Positions 46,647 through 56,609 of a stretch of DNA of 64,000 nt are shown piece by piece. The DNA lies in NCBI GenBank assembly GCA_014529385.2, contig CM043953.1:88215842-88279841 (forward strand), given 5' to 3'. The notes under the pieces are model-generated. The model saw only the letters and a list, made by a program, of their open reading frames with translations. It made no database searches and had not been told where the DNA came from. A program made the position numbers and the translations under genes. Position 1 is the first letter of the stretch. Every line of letters begins with the position of its first letter. This stretch comes from Adiantum capillus-veneris. Lineage: Eukaryota; Streptophyta; Polypodiopsida; Polypodiales; Pteridaceae.

Positions 46647-47579
46647 ATGTCAGATAAAACTTGCAAGGGTGGAAAAGCCACACTCGCCATGGAGAATGAT
46701 GCAAAATCTCCAAGGAATTTGGATGCTAATCCAACCACATCGTCTACAACAACGGAAGCAATGATCATGGCTTACTTGATCTCGTTACAAGAAACCGTCA
46801 ACAAACAAGGTGAAGAGTTGCGCGCACTTGCAATGGAGAATGGTACTTTAAGAGTTCTCGTTGTGGAGAATGAGCACCTCAAAAAGGTTCTTGAAATGCA
46901 AACAACACGCTTGATGCATCTTGAGAATGAAGTTCAAGAATGTAAACGCTCTCTTGTTGACATGAATGTAGTGAAAGAGCGCTTGAGCAAAGTTGAGAGT
47001 GATCATGTATTGAAAGAGGAAACGATAGATACAATACGACATGATGTATGTGAGATGAGAAATGCATCCAAATCATGGGCTGATATATGTAAGGATAATG
47101 TGGTTTCTACATCTCCTATCACGCAAGCCGTTGTCCAAGCAAAGAATGTAGAGAATGTGGACACTCAAGAATTGCAAGAACGACAAAAACGCTCAAAGAA
47201 CATCGTCATTCGTGGAATCAAGGAGGAAAGCATGGAAACACCCCAATCTCTTGCGGTTGCTATTGAAGAGTTTTTTGCTACACACTTTGGCATGTCAGGA
47301 ATCATGGCTTATGGTGCACATCGAGTTGGAAAACAAGGAGTCCCTCGCTCGGGAGAAAGACCTATTGTATGTACCATGGCTGATGAGGTAAAGAGAAAGA
47401 TCATCCTTGACAATGGTTGGATCTACCTCAAAGGAACGGGTTGTAATGTATACGAGGATCGCACTCTTATGCAACAAAATGTACGTCGCAAAGCATACGA
47501 GGAAAGAAGCAAGAAGGTTAAGGTATCATCTCAAGAAGAAAAGGCACTTGAGGAGGATGCAAGTCCACCCAACAAATAG
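46647..47579 (+). CDS. LINE 1 ORF1 protein (coiled coil, RRM-like)
   Basis: ATG 46,647 (the frame reaches further only via TTG). About 310 residues. Residues 40-130 are heptad-rich (VVENEHLKKVLEMQTTRL, EVQECKRSLVDM). The second half, RSKNIVIRGIKEES, then GAHRVGKQG and RPIVCTMADEVKRKIILD, resembles the RNA-recognition fold of animal-type L1/CR1 ORF1. It has no DUF4283 or zinc knuckle, unlike the usual plant L1 ORF1. It should bind element RNA. It ends in TAG 6 nt before ORF2. Confidence 0.8.
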   Translation: MSDKTCKGGKATLAMENDAKSPRNLDANPTTSSTTTEAMIMAYLISLQETVNKQGEELRALAMENGTLRVLVVENEHLKKVLEMQTTRLMHLENEVQECKRSLVDMNVVKERLSKVESDHVLKEETIDTIRHDVCEMRNASKSWADICKDNVVSTSPITQAVVQAKNVENVDTQELQERQKRSKNIVIRGIKEESMETPQSLAVAIEEFFATHFGMSGIMAYGAHRVGKQGVPRSGERPIVCTMADEVKRKIILDNGWIYLKGTGCNVYEDRTLMQQNVRRKAYEERSKKVKVSSQEEKALEEDASPPNK

Positions 47580-47585
47580 GGACAC

Positions 47586-50500
47586 ATGATCTATGAGACC
47601 AACTCACGCTTGCGAATAAGCTTTTGGAATTGTAACGGGTATCCATGGAATGCGGGAATTGGCATTGATGAGCTTACCAATGACTCCGATGTGATACTTC
47701 TTGTCAAAACATGGGAGCATGATGCGCAACGAATTCTTGGATTTGACAAATACGATGTGCATTCTTTGATGTGGGCCAAAAATGCAAAGCAACGAAGAGG
47801 CCAAGGAGGCGTAGCATGTATGACCAAAAAGGGTTTGAAAGATGTTTCCATTGTCAAAGAAGATAAGTATAAACGCTACTTATGGCTGAAAATCAGCCCA
47901 CCAAATGGTCAAGTCATGTTTGTGGCCGGCTGCTACATTCCTCACTATGACTCCAACTTTTATGCTTGCTTGAATATGGATAGAGATCAGCCCTTTGTTG
48001 AACTAGAGGAAGACATTGCTCATTACAAGGATCAAGGTGAAGTCATTGTTTTTGGAGACATGAATGCTCGCACAAATATGTTACAACACGACACACAACA
48101 AGTCGACATGCCGCATGTCTCAAGAAGAGTGGATGACTCATGCATGTATAATCGAAGTTCTAATGATGCAAAAGAAGTGGATCACTATGGAAAGTCACTT
48201 ATACATATGTGCAATAGTACCGAAATGCTCATTGCAAATGGTGTATCTCTATGGCAAGGCACCAATGACTTTACATGTAGAAAGCACAATGGTGCTAGCG
48301 TGATTGACTATATGTTGTTCTCAGAAGCCACTTTAGAATGCATACAAAGCTTTACACTTGGTGAATGGAATCCGGAATCGGATCATAGGATGTTATGTAT
48401 TGACCTCAAGTGTGGTAAACGGCCCGAGCATGTAGCCTCCAATCATGATGTGAATCATTTGTACCTACGTCTAGACTTCAAACGAGCACTTATATATGCT
48501 GATATGGTGGACCAAATGTTAAGCATGATAGAGCATCAAGGGAGCCCAACATTAGAATGCAAGTGGAAAGTTTTCAAAGAAGTAATTTTCTCTTGTGCGA
48601 AGGAATGCTTTTCGGCGAAACACATGTCTTGCAAAAGGTCTAAGAAGGGTAGCACCAAGAAGAAATGGTTTGACATGGAATGTAGTCAAGCCCGAAAACA
48701 CTTGCTAAGATTGGATGCAATCACAGACAAGGAAGTTTACTTGGAATGTTCACACACATACAAAGCACTTGTTCAAAAGAAGAGGAGAAGGTGGGAAGTC
48801 GAAAAACAACTTCTTTTAGCACAAGAGAAAGCACATGCATGTGGCAAGTTTTGGCAAAATCTAAAAGGCAAGCGCGTTGAGAGCTTTGGTGACTTGACTC
48901 TTGAGGATATGTATATGCATTGTAAGAACCTCTATGAGCAACCCAATGTTGATAAGATGGAGGGTTGTAGCTCCCTTCCATTTATGTCTCCCTTCTTTAC
49001 CATTGAAGATGTATGCTGCGCGCTTGAGAAACTTGCTACTCGCAAGGCAGGTGACCTTCAAGGTGTCAAGGCTGAAATGATTAAATGGACAAGCAAGAAA
49101 ACACGATATTGGATATGCGATATGTTTAACCTTGCACTTCAGTATGGCATGCCTCATGATTGGAGTGCAAATTGGATCAAACCTTTGCACAAAGGAGGAG
49201 ATGTAAACAATGTGAATAACTATCGCACTATAATGGTTGGTTCTTTGATGGCAAAGTTATTTGGATGTATCATGGAGATGAAGATAAGTGAATGGGCTGA
49301 AAAGAATGGCAAACGTGCGCTTGGCCAAGCAGGTTTTCGAAAGCATCATAGCACTATTGATCGCCTTGTCACTCTTCGAGTTCTTATGGAAGCGTCTCGA
49401 TTGAAAGGAAAAAAGTTGTATTGTTGCTTTGTGGATTTCAAGAAAGCTTTTGACATGGTACCGCGAGGAAATCTTTGGAGACGTATGCAAAGCCTTCAAG
49501 TGCCGAGAGAATTTATGCATGCAGTCTTTCGCATCTACCAAAAAGTGATATGTCGATTACGTATGGGAGATGGAATTTCAGAATTTTTTGCAAGCACTAT
49601 TGGTGTCAAACAAGGATGCCCACTTTCCCCAACCCTCTTTGGGCTACTCATTGATGAATTGGAATACATGGTTCTTGATTTTATGCAGCAAGAAGGCATA
49701 GAAGAGGTTAAGATTGGAAATGCGGTGATCATGCTTTTGCTTTATGCCGATGATGTAGCGCTCTTGGCACATACCTTAGAAGATGCACAAAAGCTTATGA
49801 GTGTCTTGGAACGCTTTTGCCTACATAGCGGGCTGATCGTGAATGGATCCAAAACCAAGGTTATGCTTGTAAAGACCCTCAATGACGAAAATCCATGCAT
49901 TGTATACAACAATAAGAAACTTGAAGTGGTAGATCACTTCAAGTACCTTGGCCTTGAGGTTCCATCCAATCATAAATGGAAGGATTGTGCAATGCGTCGC
50001 TTGGAAGCCGGAAAGAGGGCTTATTATGCATTTGAGAACATGTGCAATGCAGGAGAGATCAAGTGTTGGGCTCTCAAAAAGTACCTCTTTGACACATTGG
50101 TGACACCGGTGCTTCTTTATGGAGTGGAGGTGTGGGGTGGAAGCATCGGGAAGTCTACTTGGAAAGAGTTTGAGAATGTCCAAAAGCGTTTTCTCACCAA
50201 CTTTCTCCAAGTCAAGACACAAACACCCTACATGCTCTTACTTCTTGAGTCCGGATCGCTTCCCATTGAGGTCTTGGGCATGGAAAGGGTTGTGGAGTAC
50301 ATGCGTAAGACACAACGTAGCCCTTTGCATCGACTTCCTAGAATCGCATATGAAGCAAGTCAAAAGGTTCAAAAGACATGCAAGAGCAAAATACTAAGTT
50401 CGGGGTGGATGCTTGATATCAAGAAATGGTTTGGAAGATGGGATGCATGTCACTTGGTCAAGGATGCGTCGATCGACTCCCAAGTTAATGAGGCCTTCTT

Positions 50501-50966
50501 ACAACGCCAATGTATCATGGCTTGGGAGAAATCCGGAGGTTCTCGCTTCAGCCATTACACCACACACGTTGCCCCAAACTACAAATCTCTCTTCTTCTCG
50601 GAACGAGGTAACCGAACCCATTCCTACATCCTTGAGCCCATCCCGTTGAGTGCGATCCGCACCATTGCCTCCATTCGTCTTAGCTCCCATTCTCTACGCT
50701 GCGAGACAGGACGTTGGGGCACTGGCGAGGAGTGTCATCGACTTTGCACCTTATGCCCTCGTCAAGTGCGAGAGAGTGAGTACCACACACTACTTGAGTG
50801 CTCAGCTTTTGACCACATTAGGTCCTCTTTTCCCCATATATTCAGCCATGAGCTCTCCCTACATACCTTCCTCTCCCAACCACGATGTGGACTCTCTATT
50901 GCGACGCTCATTTCAGCCATTTTTGAGCATCGAGAGTCACTTATGAACTCCACTCACACCACGTGA
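47586..50966 (+). CDS. LINE 1 ORF2: endonuclease-reverse transcriptase
   Basis: 1,126 codons, no stop. Endonuclease: FWNCNG, VKTW where the catalytic E-T/W motif is expected (Glu replaced by Lys), VFGDMNAR, SVIDYML and ESDHRM. RT: QAGFRKHHSTIDRL, FVDFKKAFDMVPR, VKQGCPLSPTLFG and catalytic LLYADDVALL. The C-terminus has CTLCPRQVRESEYHTLLEC (CX2CX9HX4C). It makes a nick and copies LINE RNA at the target. The Glu-to-Lys change probably kills endonuclease activity in this copy. Confidence 0.93.
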   Translation: MIYETNSRLRISFWNCNGYPWNAGIGIDELTNDSDVILLVKTWEHDAQRILGFDKYDVHSLMWAKNAKQRRGQGGVACMTKKGLKDVSIVKEDKYKRYLWLKISPPNGQVMFVAGCYIPHYDSNFYACLNMDRDQPFVELEEDIAHYKDQGEVIVFGDMNARTNMLQHDTQQVDMPHVSRRVDDSCMYNRSSNDAKEVDHYGKSLIHMCNSTEMLIANGVSLWQGTNDFTCRKHNGASVIDYMLFSEATLECIQSFTLGEWNPESDHRMLCIDLKCGKRPEHVASNHDVNHLYLRLDFKRALIYADMVDQMLSMIEHQGSPTLECKWKVFKEVIFSCAKECFSAKHMSCKRSKKGSTKKKWFDMECSQARKHLLRLDAITDKEVYLECSHTYKALVQKKRRRWEVEKQLLLAQEKAHACGKFWQNLKGKRVESFGDLTLEDMYMHCKNLYEQPNVDKMEGCSSLPFMSPFFTIEDVCCALEKLATRKAGDLQGVKAEMIKWTSKKTRYWICDMFNLALQYGMPHDWSANWIKPLHKGGDVNNVNNYRTIMVGSLMAKLFGCIMEMKISEWAEKNGKRALGQAGFRKHHSTIDRLVTLRVLMEASRLKGKKLYCCFVDFKKAFDMVPRGNLWRRMQSLQVPREFMHAVFRIYQKVICRLRMGDGISEFFASTIGVKQGCPLSPTLFGLLIDELEYMVLDFMQQEGIEEVKIGNAVIMLLLYADDVALLAHTLEDAQKLMSVLERFCLHSGLIVNGSKTKVMLVKTLNDENPCIVYNNKKLEVVDHFKYLGLEVPSNHKWKDCAMRRLEAGKRAYYAFENMCNAGEIKCWALKKYLFDTLVTPVLLYGVEVWGGSIGKSTWKEFENVQKRFLTNFLQVKTQTPYMLLLLESGSLPIEVLGMERVVEYMRKTQRSPLHRLPRIAYEASQKVQKTCKSKILSSGWMLDIKKWFGRWDACHLVKDASIDSQVNEAFLQRQCIMAWEKSGGSRFSHYTTHVAPNYKSLFFSERGNRTHSYILEPIPLSAIRTIASIRLSSHSLRCETGRWGTGEECHRLCTLCPRQVRESEYHTLLECSAFDHIRSSFPHIFSHELSLHTFLSQPRCGLSIATLISAIFEHRESLMNSTHTT

Positions 50967-50975
50967 CATGTTCAT

Positions 50976-51019
50976 TTGGTCCCATAGGTCATATTTGACC
51001 TCTCAGGACGATAATAGAA

Positions 51020-51022
<3 letters not shown>
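50976..51022 (+). other. LINE 1 3' tail with hairpin
   Basis: TTGGTCCCATAGGTC followed by a perfect 6-bp hairpin AGGTCA TATT TGACCT (50,986-51,001) and GACGATAATAGAAC. Conserved in LINE 2. A 3' hairpin is the usual RT recognition signal in LINEs with non-poly(A) ends. Confidence 0.85.

Positions 51023-51082
<60 letters not shown>
51023..51082. repeat. (TC)30 between LINE 1 and LINE 2
   Basis: Uninterrupted; the 3' end of LINE 1 and the 5' end of LINE 2 touch it on both sides. Confidence 0.98.
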
Positions 51083-51084
<2 letters not shown>

Positions 51085-51952
51085 GTCATCCCCAACCTCA
51101 CCTATGGCAACAAGCAAACTCAAATATATGCTTCACTCCAAACGAATTTCCATCATTGAATTGGAAATGAAAGCATGGAGAAAAGAGATGGAAGATTGGA
51201 GGAACGCGAAGACCGTTTTCCTCCGAGAAAATGAAGAAAAGGAGAAGAGGTGGAAGGACGAGAAGGATCATCTTCTCAACAAGATCGCCACGTTGGAGAA
51301 TAGCATTTTGGACCTCCACAGAGAAGTGTTGGAAACACGGTCAAAAAATGGGCTTGAAGAGGGGGAATTTCAGCCCTCTTTGAGGGAAGAAATTGACAAC
51401 ATCAATGAGGAGAAGAAGTCATGGGCCGCGGTCATATCCGAAACGCAAAAGAAAGTAGAGGAGGCCGAAAAATGGATTGAGGTTGCCAAGAAAGGGAAAG
51501 GTAAGGAAGCTCCTTGTACACCCACTCTTATCAACATGACCCTCGAAGAGGAACAAAGAAGGAGGGTGCGGGCTCTACATGTGAGGGTAACCGGCCTCAA
51601 GGACATAAACAATGTGGAAAAAGAGGTCACAAGCCTCACATCAATGATGGGGGTGGAGAAGCCTTCACACACAAAGGCATGGAGAGTGGGCAAGAAGAGT
51701 GAGGGCCCCGGAGAATCTTCAAAGGAAAGAGCTCTCATACTACGCTTCCCTTCATTGGAAGAGAAGAAGGAATTCTTGAGGAAGAGACCTACTCTCAAGA
51801 AGACAGGTATTTTCTTAGGCGATGACCTCACTCTCTCACAACTTGCGCATATGAGAGAAGTAATGCCCGAGATTCAAGCGGCAAGGGAGAAGGGGAAGAT
51901 GGCCTTTTACAGAGATGGTCGGGTGGTGATTGTAGAGCGGCGCTCTACATGA
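51083..51952 (+). CDS. LINE 2 ORF1 protein
   Basis: ATG 51,083; 289 residues. Residues 20-150 are highly charged and helical (KRWKDEKDHLLNKIATLENS), typical of an ORF1 trimerising coiled coil. The C-terminal half (RRRVRALHVRVTGLKDI, ALILRFPSLEEKKEFLRK, then FLGDDLTLSQLA) fits the RRM-like region of LINE 1 ORF1. No zinc knuckle. Stop TGA lies 30 nt before the ORF2 ATG. Confidence 0.8.
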
Positions 51953-51982
51953 CGGTGCGAGACCTATGGGACCACATTGAGG

Positions 51983-54900
51983 ATGGCGACTTGGAATTGT
52001 AATGGGTCTATGAGGTTGGATGTTGGTGCCTTTGAGGACAGTTTCAGAGACAAGGACATTGTTTTCTTTTCAGAGACTCACCAGGCCCCTGGCCAACTGT
52101 TGCCACATGTGGTGGGATACAAATGGGAGACAGCCCACAGAACAGTCACGAGATCTGAGCATGGGAGTAGAGGTTCAGGAGGAGTAGCGGTGTTGTTTAG
52201 GGAGGAGCTACAGCCACTACTACATATTGTACGGAGAGATGATCAGGCTAGATACATGTGGGTGAGGCTGAGAGCTGACACAGGTCGATTTCTATATATT
52301 GCTATATGTTACTTCCCCCCCAGTACGTCAGTATATGCTGTATCCAGAGGGCAGTCGCCTTTCTCAATTCTAGATGATGATATATGGGAGTTTTCTAGGG
52401 ATGGTGATATCATCCTCCTAGGAGACTTCAATGCTCGAACGGGCAACTGTCAGACAGTCTTCTACGACACCTCAGATGAGATGCTTAGAGAGTTGGATGT
52501 GGATGAGCTGGGGTTTGACAGATGCTCACATGACAGAGAGCAGACTGAGTATGGGAGATACCTCACGGAGATGACGACTACACATGGGCTAGCCATACTT
52601 AATGGCTTACAGCGGTTTCCTGGAGCAGCAGGCTTCACATGCTTTCCACACAGACATGGGGCCAGTACAGTGGACTATGTTATGACACAGCCGAGCTTTA
52701 TTCCTTGTATTCAGGATTTCACGGTGGGAGCCAGACCAGTGGGCGTAGCAGTGGATCATGCTCTCTTGACACTGTCCGTATCTTTTCAGTTTAGTACAGC
52801 CCAGAAATCAGGAGGCAGGTCACACACCCGTTATACATTTACACCAGAGACTGACTCGGTTTATACAGAGGCGATCTGGGATCGTCTATGCACAGTTGCT
52901 CCAGGCCTCTCAGTAGAGGAGTGCACTACTTTATTGACTGAGACACTACATGATGCAGCATCAGAGGCATACCCACACACTCAACCGGATCGGAGGCGAC
53001 ATTCTGGGAGCATGCCCCAGAATAGTTGGTATGATGAGGAGTGCAGAGAGATGAGAGCCCAGCTTCAGAGGGATCTTCATTTAGGAGTCATCACCTACAG
53101 ACAGTCGCGGATTGCTTTCCGGCGCCTTGTGCGAAAGAAGAAACGAGCTTACCTGGCCCAGATGGAGCGAGACTTGTATCAGTTGTTCTTGAGTAGAGAC
53201 TCAGGCGAGGCATGGCGACTCTTCCATGAGCACTCCCCTCCCCCAGTGATTACTTCTCCTGATGTGTGGGGCCAGTATGCGACATCGTTATATACGGTTC
53301 CTGGGCAGGATCCCCTTCCAGATCCTACAGAGCCATGTCCACCTACGAGCACCTTCTTTACCACTGAGATGGTAAAGAGAGCCATTGACAGGATGAGGAC
53401 CAGGAGGGCTTACGATCATGACGGTCTAGTAGCGGAGCACTTTATACATGCTAGGGATATGCTGATGGAGGTTCTTGCAGTGTTGTTCAATCGTGCCATG
53501 TGTGAGGGATTACCTGAGACTTGGAGGTTGTCTACTATTGTGCCTATATTCAAGGCAGGTGATCCTACAGAGCCTGGAAATTACCGCACTATTATGGTTG
53601 GACACACACTGGCACGATTGTATGCATCCATTATTGAGCAGCAGTTGAGTAACTGGGCAGAGGGTGAGGGTGTACGGGCAAAGGGACAGGCAGGTTTCAG
53701 GAGGGGTTTCTCCACTCTTGACCATATTCTGACACTCAGAGCTATCATTGAGGAGGGCAGGTCACATGGGAGACGGATTTATTGTAGCTTTGTGGATTTC
53801 CGCAAAGCATTTGACATGGTACCGAGAGCTCGACTGATGCGCAGACTGCAGGAGATGGGGGTGCCCACAGTGTTGATTTGGGGGATTATGGCTTTATACA
53901 GATCAGTGATGGGACATGTACGCACCCCAGAGGGGATATCTGACTTAGTTCACTCCACTATCGGGGTGAAACAGGGTTGCCCATTGTCTCCTACTCTATT
54001 TGGTATGTATGTTGATGAGGTGTCTGATTACATTGACAGAGAGGGTGATAGAGGTGCCCAGCTGGCAGGGACGTGGATCCCATTGTTGTTATATGCTGAT
54101 GATATTGTCTTGATCTCTGACTCACCAGAGGGTATGCAGCGACAGTTGGATGCATTACACAGTTTTGCAGAGGATAGTGGATTGTCTGTAAACCTTGGTA
54201 AAACCAAGGTCATGGTGTTTAACACCACACCGCAGTGGATCAGGAGATCGGCACCGACCTTCACGTATGGTCAAGAGATTGTGGAGTATACAGATGCATA
54301 CACTTACCTTGGGATAGTCTTCACTGGGCCGAGGTTTTCTTTGGGGAGAGCAGCAAAGACTAGACTGACCAGAGCTTATGCGGCCTTGGGAGGCTTGGAG
54401 AGGATGTGTTCGCAGGTTCAGTTCCAGGAACCTCGGACAAAGTTATGGCTCTTTGATACTTTAGTAGCCTCAGCTATGATGTATGGGGTACAGGTATGGG
54501 GACCTTCTGTAGGCCAGGATGGTTGGAGAGGTATGGAGAGGCCCTTGGTATCTATGATCTCCCGATTGATTAGAGCCAAGGCCTCCGTACCTCACGCGAT
54601 CATTCGAGCAGAGCTAGCTGCCCCCCCCATGGAGATTGAGGCGCTTACCAGATCAGTGTCCTTTGTGCACATCCTATGGGATACTACTAGAGACAGATAT
54701 GCTAGATTGGCCCTTGAGTCTTCCAGACAGTTAGCTCTACAGGGGGACACTTCATGCTGGTATGCACAGATGACTTCATGGTTTCAGACGCATGGCTTCA
54801 CCATGGACAGGTTGCCCCCTTTCCAGTATTCTCTTCAGGCACCCTCGCTGTCTCTTACACGGGTGGAGATCACTAGACTCATTCGTCAGGACCTGATCCA

Positions 54901-55588
54901 GCTCGACACTAGGAGGACATGGATAGAGCCGCCTCAGGAGTTGAGCACAAAGATGGCTTTCTATAGAGAGCATCTTCTCCACCTCACAGGAGATGGGTTT
55001 GTGATTCGACCCAGCTACATGGACACACATATGTCTCATGGTTTGCGTTGTGCCATTGGTCAGATACGCACATCCTCACATCAGCTCGAGATTGAGACCG
55101 GTAGATTCAGAGGGATACCAGCAGACAGCAGGATATGCCGATTATGCCAGAGAGAGCCAGAGACAGAGTTGCACTACATATGTCATTGCACAGTGTTCTA
55201 TGAGATACGGGGGCGTTTCCACTGCTTATTCAGAGAGGGTTTTGGTCCTCTATCTAGGGTCATGAGTTATGAGGATCAGAGATGTCTTGGACTATATCTA
55301 CTTGAGTTACACAGGTATAGAGACACTTTACTGGGGAGAGCTAGAGAGAGGCAGTCCCAGAGACACATTACAGATTTCTTTTCACTAGATATGGGACAGC
55401 CAGAGGAGCAGCCACCACTGCAGAGCTCGTCCCACACTCATTCGACCACTACTGGCACTCTCATCGACCGAGCATTGGAGCTACAGAGATACAGACGACC
55501 GCGACTGAGGAGAGGAGCTACACAGCATCGACGGAGACTACAACAGAAGATTCGAGCCATACTCTCTCGACATCCAGAGTGCAGATGA
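51983..55588 (+). CDS. LINE 2 ORF2: endonuclease-reverse transcriptase
   Basis: I use ATG 51,983 (MATWNCNG); the open frame begins 6 nt earlier at TTG. 1,201 codons without a stop. Endonuclease: ATWNCNG, FSETHQ (catalytic Glu kept), LLGDFNARTG, STVDYVM and VDHALL (the usual S of SDH is Val). RT: GQAGFRRGFSTLDHILT, FVDFRKAFDMVPR, GVKQGCPLSPTLFG and LLLYADDIVLIS. C-terminal zinc knuckle CRLCQREPETELHYICHC (CX2CX8HX4C), then a basic Arg-rich tail (RPRLRRGATQHRRRLQQK). No RNase H. It may be an active copy. Confidence 0.95.
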   Translation: MATWNCNGSMRLDVGAFEDSFRDKDIVFFSETHQAPGQLLPHVVGYKWETAHRTVTRSEHGSRGSGGVAVLFREELQPLLHIVRRDDQARYMWVRLRADTGRFLYIAICYFPPSTSVYAVSRGQSPFSILDDDIWEFSRDGDIILLGDFNARTGNCQTVFYDTSDEMLRELDVDELGFDRCSHDREQTEYGRYLTEMTTTHGLAILNGLQRFPGAAGFTCFPHRHGASTVDYVMTQPSFIPCIQDFTVGARPVGVAVDHALLTLSVSFQFSTAQKSGGRSHTRYTFTPETDSVYTEAIWDRLCTVAPGLSVEECTTLLTETLHDAASEAYPHTQPDRRRHSGSMPQNSWYDEECREMRAQLQRDLHLGVITYRQSRIAFRRLVRKKKRAYLAQMERDLYQLFLSRDSGEAWRLFHEHSPPPVITSPDVWGQYATSLYTVPGQDPLPDPTEPCPPTSTFFTTEMVKRAIDRMRTRRAYDHDGLVAEHFIHARDMLMEVLAVLFNRAMCEGLPETWRLSTIVPIFKAGDPTEPGNYRTIMVGHTLARLYASIIEQQLSNWAEGEGVRAKGQAGFRRGFSTLDHILTLRAIIEEGRSHGRRIYCSFVDFRKAFDMVPRARLMRRLQEMGVPTVLIWGIMALYRSVMGHVRTPEGISDLVHSTIGVKQGCPLSPTLFGMYVDEVSDYIDREGDRGAQLAGTWIPLLLYADDIVLISDSPEGMQRQLDALHSFAEDSGLSVNLGKTKVMVFNTTPQWIRRSAPTFTYGQEIVEYTDAYTYLGIVFTGPRFSLGRAAKTRLTRAYAALGGLERMCSQVQFQEPRTKLWLFDTLVASAMMYGVQVWGPSVGQDGWRGMERPLVSMISRLIRAKASVPHAIIRAELAAPPMEIEALTRSVSFVHILWDTTRDRYARLALESSRQLALQGDTSCWYAQMTSWFQTHGFTMDRLPPFQYSLQAPSLSLTRVEITRLIRQDLIQLDTRRTWIEPPQELSTKMAFYREHLLHLTGDGFVIRPSYMDTHMSHGLRCAIGQIRTSSHQLEIETGRFRGIPADSRICRLCQREPETELHYICHCTVFYEIRGRFHCLFREGFGPLSRVMSYEDQRCLGLYLLELHRYRDTLLGRARERQSQRHITDFFSLDMGQPEEQPPLQSSSHTHSTTTGTLIDRALELQRYRRPRLRRGATQHRRRLQQKIRAILSRHPECR

Positions 55589-55773
55589 GGATGGATCCTC
55601 ACCATTTCTTCCATCTTTGTTTCTCACACTGTTACATCCAGTTTACCGGGTACCTATTGTATCAGCTGCTACACCCACGTAGTTTTAGATTGTAGTAGTA
55701 GTAGTAGTATTTTGTTCCACTTCTAGTTCTTTTGTACCCAGACATGGTATTAGATTCACTATTTTGTAACTGA

Positions 55774-55838
55774 TTGGTCTCATAGGTCATTTTGGCCTTT
55801 TGAAGACGTTAATATAACATTTCATTTCATTTCATTTC

Positions 55839-55842
<4 letters not shown>
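55774..55842 (+). other. LINE 2 3' tail: hairpin and (TTTCA)n
   Basis: TTGGTCTCATAGGTC, hairpin AGGTCA TTT TGGCCT (55,784-55,798) with one G-T wobble where LINE 1 has an A-T pair, then GACGTTAATATAAC and the pentamer repeat. Confidence 0.85.
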
Positions 55843-55875
<33 letters not shown>

Positions 55876-55949
55876 TTCTACAACAAAGTTCAAACACACG
55901 TCGTCGCCTTCTCCTACTGCTAGTGCCTCCTTCAAACTAGTATCAGAGC

Positions 55950-56600
55950 CTCCAGTTCGCGCACTTCTATGCACCCGCAGCAGCAAGCAAAGCCAAAAGT
56001 TGCACACGCAGTTGGTCTTTGCATCAAATCAGCCCAAGCCCTCTCACACAAGTCAAGACAGGACTCAATTCATGCGAGAAATTTCAGCCTCGGTGTTATT
56101 CTTCAACAGCACCAGATTTTGATCCGAAAATTGCAGATTTTGTGCATAAAAGCTTCACAAAAATTGGGGCTTTTCATGTACAGGAGAAATTGCACTTGGC
56201 TAAGTCAATTTCATTGACATTCGTGCATCGCACGTAACCCAAGTCCACTTGGGCATGTCGATTCCTAATCGTGTTTTTGAAGAGTGACAAGTAACCCAAG
56301 AAAGAAGGGCTTGTCCGGCCTCCCCTTGTGCCTCTTTTCACTCATTGAGAGCAGACCGTGTACATAGCGGCCGGCCAATTGACGTGAGGTGGGAAAAAGT
56401 AACCTTGGTGTGAGCGCAAGGCCGCCAAGGAGTGCGCCCGCAGGAAAGAGTAGAGCTCGGGTAAAAGAAAAGCCTTCTCTAACACAGATTGCAAGCTAAA
56501 GAAAGACCTCAAGACCTCAAGAACCTCAAGAACCTCAAGGACTCAAGAACCCCAAGAACCACAAGAACCCAAGTTCCTCGTGAACTTAAGTACCCAAGAT
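55950..56600 (+). other. 5' leader of element C
   Basis: Sequence between primer site and gag. It includes short (AAGAACCTC)-like repeats at about 56,505-56,570. No gene seen. Confidence 0.6.
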
Positions 56601-56609
56601 CCCAGTGTA

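Larger units (their letters stand above)
46421..51022 (+). mobile_element. LINE 1, near full length, between (CT)n tracts
   Basis: 5' UTR about 226 bp, ORF1, ORF2 and a short 3' tail ending in a hairpin, followed directly by (CT)n. Both ORFs are uninterrupted. There is no poly(A). Architecture: coiled-coil ORF1, then AP endonuclease, RT and C-terminal CCHC without RNase H. Sequence is clearly related to LINE 2 in both ORFs and in the tail. Confidence 0.92.
51083..55842 (+). mobile_element. LINE 2, full-length-looking, ends in (TTTCA)n
   Basis: ORF1 starts at the first base after the (TC)n tract, so the 5' UTR is missing or the CT tract serves as it. ORF1 and ORF2 are uninterrupted. The 3' end carries the conserved tail hairpin (55,784-55,798), then five TTTCA-like units (to 55,842), then (CT)n to 55,871. 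Confidence 0.93.
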
